Program-made: the position numbers and the translations under genes
NCBI GenBank assembly: GCA_903820655.1
Contig: CAIJIA010000201.1
Coordinates: 1-7,444 of the forward strand
Length of the DNA: 7,444 bases
Reading direction: 5' to 3'
From: an uncultured Chloroflexota bacterium
GTDB lineage: Bacteria > Chloroflexota > Limnocylindria > Limnocylindrales > Limnocylindraceae
Shown here: positions 5,467 to 7,444 of the stretch, piece after piece
Layout of the letters: every line of letters begins with the position of its first letter
Position numbering within the stretch: the stretch's first letter is position 1
Notes under the pieces: model-generated
Databases searched by the model: none
What the model was told of the DNA's origin: nothing
The model's input: only the letters and a program-made list of their open reading frames with translations

Positions 5467-5473
5467 CCCCCGC

Positions 5474-5944
5474 ATGGTTGGACCTGTCTACCTCACGGAA
5501 TCTGGGAAGGCTGCGCTCGAGGCCGAGCTGCATGACCTGATCCATTCACAGCGCCCAGCGGTCATCGCGCGCATTAAGGCGGCGAAGGAGCTCGGCGACC
5601 TACGTGAGAACGCCGACTACGAGATCGCCCGGAACGAGCAGTCGTTCATTGAGGGGAAGGTCTTGGAGATCGAAGAGAAGCTGCGCAATGCCGAAATCAT
5701 CGACGAGCATGCCAGCACCGACGAGGTTGCCCTCGGCTCGACCGTCACCGTAACCGCTGAGCGCAAGAGCCACGACTACCTAATCGTTGGATCCACCGAG
5801 GCCGATCCAAGCGGCGAGCCACCGAAGATCTCCAACGAGAGCCCACTCGGCAAGGCGCTGATCGGACGCAAGGTCAACGACAAGGTCATCGTCACCCTGC
5901 CGAACGGCAACGAGATCAACTACACCATCAAGAAGATCTCCTAA
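5474..5944 (+). CDS. greA: Transcription elongation factor GreA
   Basis: This 156-residue protein has the usual GreA length. GreA enters the RNA polymerase secondary channel and stimulates cleavage of backtracked RNA. The N-terminal coiled-coil domain covers about residues 8-77. Its tip carries GDLRENADYE (41-50), with acidic residues D42 and E45 at the positions that coordinate the catalytic metal, followed by IARNEQSFIEGKVLEIEEK. The C-terminal FKBP-like domain (about 83-156) contains DYLIVGSTEADP, ISNESPLGKALIG and KVIVTLPNG, all typical. The MVGPVYLT start matches the common GreA beginning. It probably has its own promoter at the end of the upstream gene and may be read together with the debranching enzyme gene 21 nt downstream. 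Confidence 0.97.
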   Translation: MVGPVYLTESGKAALEAELHDLIHSQRPAVIARIKAAKELGDLRENADYEIARNEQSFIEGKVLEIEEKLRNAEIIDEHASTDEVALGSTVTVTAERKSHDYLIVGSTEADPSGEPPKISNESPLGKALIGRKVNDKVIVTLPNGNEINYTIKKIS

Positions 5945-5965
5945 CCCCCGGAGCGCGCGAGCGCC

Positions 5966-7444
5966 ATGAGTACCTCCCTCACAGCAACAGATCTCGCCGA
6001 TCTTGGTCGCGCGCAGGATCGCGAACTCCTGATCGGCAACGGCCTCGGCGGCTATACCGCGCTCTCCCCGCTCGGCGCGCCAGCTCGTCGCTATCACGGC
6101 CTCCTCGTTGCGGCGCTGCAGCCCCCGGTCGCGCGCACGGTGCTCGCCGGTCCACCGATGCTCTGGGCTCGTACCGATGGCGACTGGTTGCCGCTCTTTA
6201 GCTTTGAGATGGAGCCAGGTCACTTCTCGCCGCAACTCGGTGCGCCACTCTCCGAGGTGTCGGTCGGCGTCGGTGGTGTCACCAAGCGATGGGGGCTCAG
6301 CGTTGGTGCGCTGACCGAGCGACACACGGCGGTGCATGGCGCGAATGCTGTGCTGCTCTCGTTGAGCCTTGATGCTGCCGCCAGCTCTGGCGTTGACCTG
6401 CTGCTACGCCTCACCGCAACAGCGCACGACCACCATGATGCACTCGTTGGCGACGTGGCTTGCGCGGAGACCCACGTCGATGAGCGTGCGCAGCAGGGTT
6501 CGTGGCGAATGGGCTCCGCGTGGCCGGAGGTACAGGTTCGCTGCGACGGCGGTGCACTTTCGAGCGATGCCGGAGTGATTCGGGGCCTCTTCCATCGTCA
6601 TGACGCGGCACGCGTTGAGGCCGATCGATCGGACTACGCGGTTCCGCTGCGCTGGAGCGTTCGGCTTGAGCCTGGCGAGAGCGCCTCGCTTCTGGTCGCC
6701 ACAGAGGGCGGCGGCATCGGTCGACCCCCAGCCGAGCTCCTCGCCGCGATGGCGAGCGGTGGCGGGGCGACGCTTCTCGCCGAGAGTGAGGCGCGCGATC
6801 GCGATCTGCTCGCCCGTGCGCAGTCGGTTGGTGACGGTGCCGATGCGGCGATCGCTGCGAGCAACGAGCTACAGGCGCTCGTGCTTGCCGCTGATGACTT
6901 TCTGGTGCGCCGACGCATTCCCGCCACGCCCGGACCAGCGGATCCTGCGGCCCCGCTCGGCTGGTCGGTGATCGCGGGCTACCCCTGGTTCAATGACTGG
7001 GGGCGCGACACCGCGATCGCCCTGCGCGGTTTGACGTTGGCAACGGGCCGACCTGAGATTGGTGCCACGGTGCTGCGCTCGTTCGCCCCGTGGGTGCGCC
7101 GAGGGCTGCTGCCGAACAACTTCCCCGATCGCGTCGATGAGATGCCTGAATACCACACGATTGATGCGCCGCTCTGGTACATCGAAGCAGCACGTGCACA
7201 CGTGGCGGCAACGGGCGACCACGCGCTTGGTGCCGAACTGCTGCCAACACTGCTGAGCATCATTGCCGACTACCGCGACGGCACCGACTTTGGGATCGGC
7301 GCAGATAGCGACGGACTCATCGTGGGATCGGCCGAGGGTCGCCAGCTCACCTGGATGGATGCGAAGCTCGACGACTGGGTGGTCACACCCCGCCGCGGCA
7401 AGCCGATTGAGATCTCGGCGCTCTGGTACCGCGCGCTCCGTAGC
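5966..7444 (+). CDS. Glycogen debranching enzyme (GH133 amylo-alpha-1,6-glucosidase type), 3' end cut by the window
   Basis: An uninterrupted frame of 493 codons runs to the window edge. The product matches the bacterial/archaeal GH133 debranching enzymes, which hydrolyse alpha-1,6 branch points of glycogen in the cytosol. The N-terminal GDE_N beta-rich domain (about 15-260) opens with LLIGNGLGGYTALS (21-34) and RRYHGLLVAA (41-50). The (alpha/alpha)6 catalytic domain then shows VIAGYPWFNDWGRDTAIALRG (335-355, given here by its ends and core WGRD 345-348), LLPNNFPD (381-388), EYHTIDAPLWYIEAA (395-409), QLTWMDAKLDDWVVTPRRGK (460-479) and IEISALWYRAL (481-491). The acidic residues in WGRD and WMDAK are the likely catalytic or substrate-binding ones. 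Family members run to roughly 650-700 residues, so 150-200 are probably missing. The ATG at 5966 follows greA by 21 nt. A weak GGAG (5950-5953) sits 12 nt upstream, and no leaderless hexamer is present, so expression from the greA transcript is likely. Confidence 0.94.
   Translation, partial: MSTSLTATDLADLGRAQDRELLIGNGLGGYTALSPLGAPARRYHGLLVAALQPPVARTVLAGPPMLWARTDGDWLPLFSFEMEPGHFSPQLGAPLSEVSVGVGGVTKRWGLSVGALTERHTAVHGANAVLLSLSLDAAASSGVDLLLRLTATAHDHHDALVGDVACAETHVDERAQQGSWRMGSAWPEVQVRCDGGALSSDAGVIRGLFHRHDAARVEADRSDYAVPLRWSVRLEPGESASLLVATEGGGIGRPPAELLAAMASGGGATLLAESEARDRDLLARAQSVGDGADAAIAASNELQALVLAADDFLVRRRIPATPGPADPAAPLGWSVIAGYPWFNDWGRDTAIALRGLTLATGRPEIGATVLRSFAPWVRRGLLPNNFPDRVDEMPEYHTIDAPLWYIEAARAHVAATGDHALGAELLPTLLSIIADYRDGTDFGIGADSDGLIVGSAEGRQLTWMDAKLDDWVVTPRRGKPIEISALWYRALRS

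Noticed and set aside
5780..6337. A 185-codon minus-strand frame across the greA / debranching enzyme junction
   Set aside because: It lies antisense to two well-supported genes and shows no recognisable motif.
1..7444. CRISPR array, insertion sequence, phage or defence island
   Set aside because: I saw no spaced repeats, inverted terminal repeats, transposase or nuclease motifs. Gene content and composition look uniform and chromosomal.

Overview
This is a GC-rich, tightly packed bacterial segment of mostly housekeeping-type genes. It holds one tRNA gene and nine protein genes, with almost no non-coding DNA. There is no CRISPR array, transposase, integrase, phage gene or recognisable defence module. 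The taxon cannot be fixed from the sequence alone. High GC, frequent leaderless-type starts, a mycoredoxin-like CGDC glutaredoxin, a FemAB-type aminoacyltransferase and a GH133 debranching enzyme would suit a Chloroflexota (Limnocylindria-like) or actinobacterial genome; this is an inference.

Layout. At the left edge is tRNA-Gly(CCC) (49-124). Only 17 nt later a Cys/Met-metabolism PLP enzyme begins (142-1344), followed by a GTG-started membrane protein (1354-1905). A FemAB-like peptidoglycan-bridge aminoacyltransferase (1902-2972, minus) converges on that pair, and the two stop codons overlap in the bases TTAA. A 35-bp divergent promoter region separates it from a HAD-IA phosphatase / beta-phosphoglucomutase-like gene (3008-3685). 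The HAD gene converges, again with overlapping stops, on a two-gene minus-strand operon: a ten-helix membrane protein (5013 down to 3943) and a small glutaredoxin (3936 down to 3682). On the plus strand a small four-helix protein (5071-5463), greA (5474-5944) and the first 493 codons of a glycogen debranching enzyme (5966 to the window edge) follow in close succession.

Expression logic. Most genes that begin a transcription unit have a -10-like hexamer of the form TAnnCT ending 6-7 nt before the ATG, with no Shine-Dalgarno sequence. That is the layout expected for leaderless mRNAs. Genes lying inside operons lack this hexamer, and the glutaredoxin gene has a strong GGAGGT instead. greA is an instructive exception: it follows another gene by 10 nt, yet carries a hexamer that begins with that gene's stop codon.

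I found no convincing new multi-gene system. The best leads are the leaderless promoter pattern, the unusual active-site and C-terminal features of the PLP enzyme, and the pairing of a glutaredoxin with a membrane protein that has an outward-facing cysteine pair.
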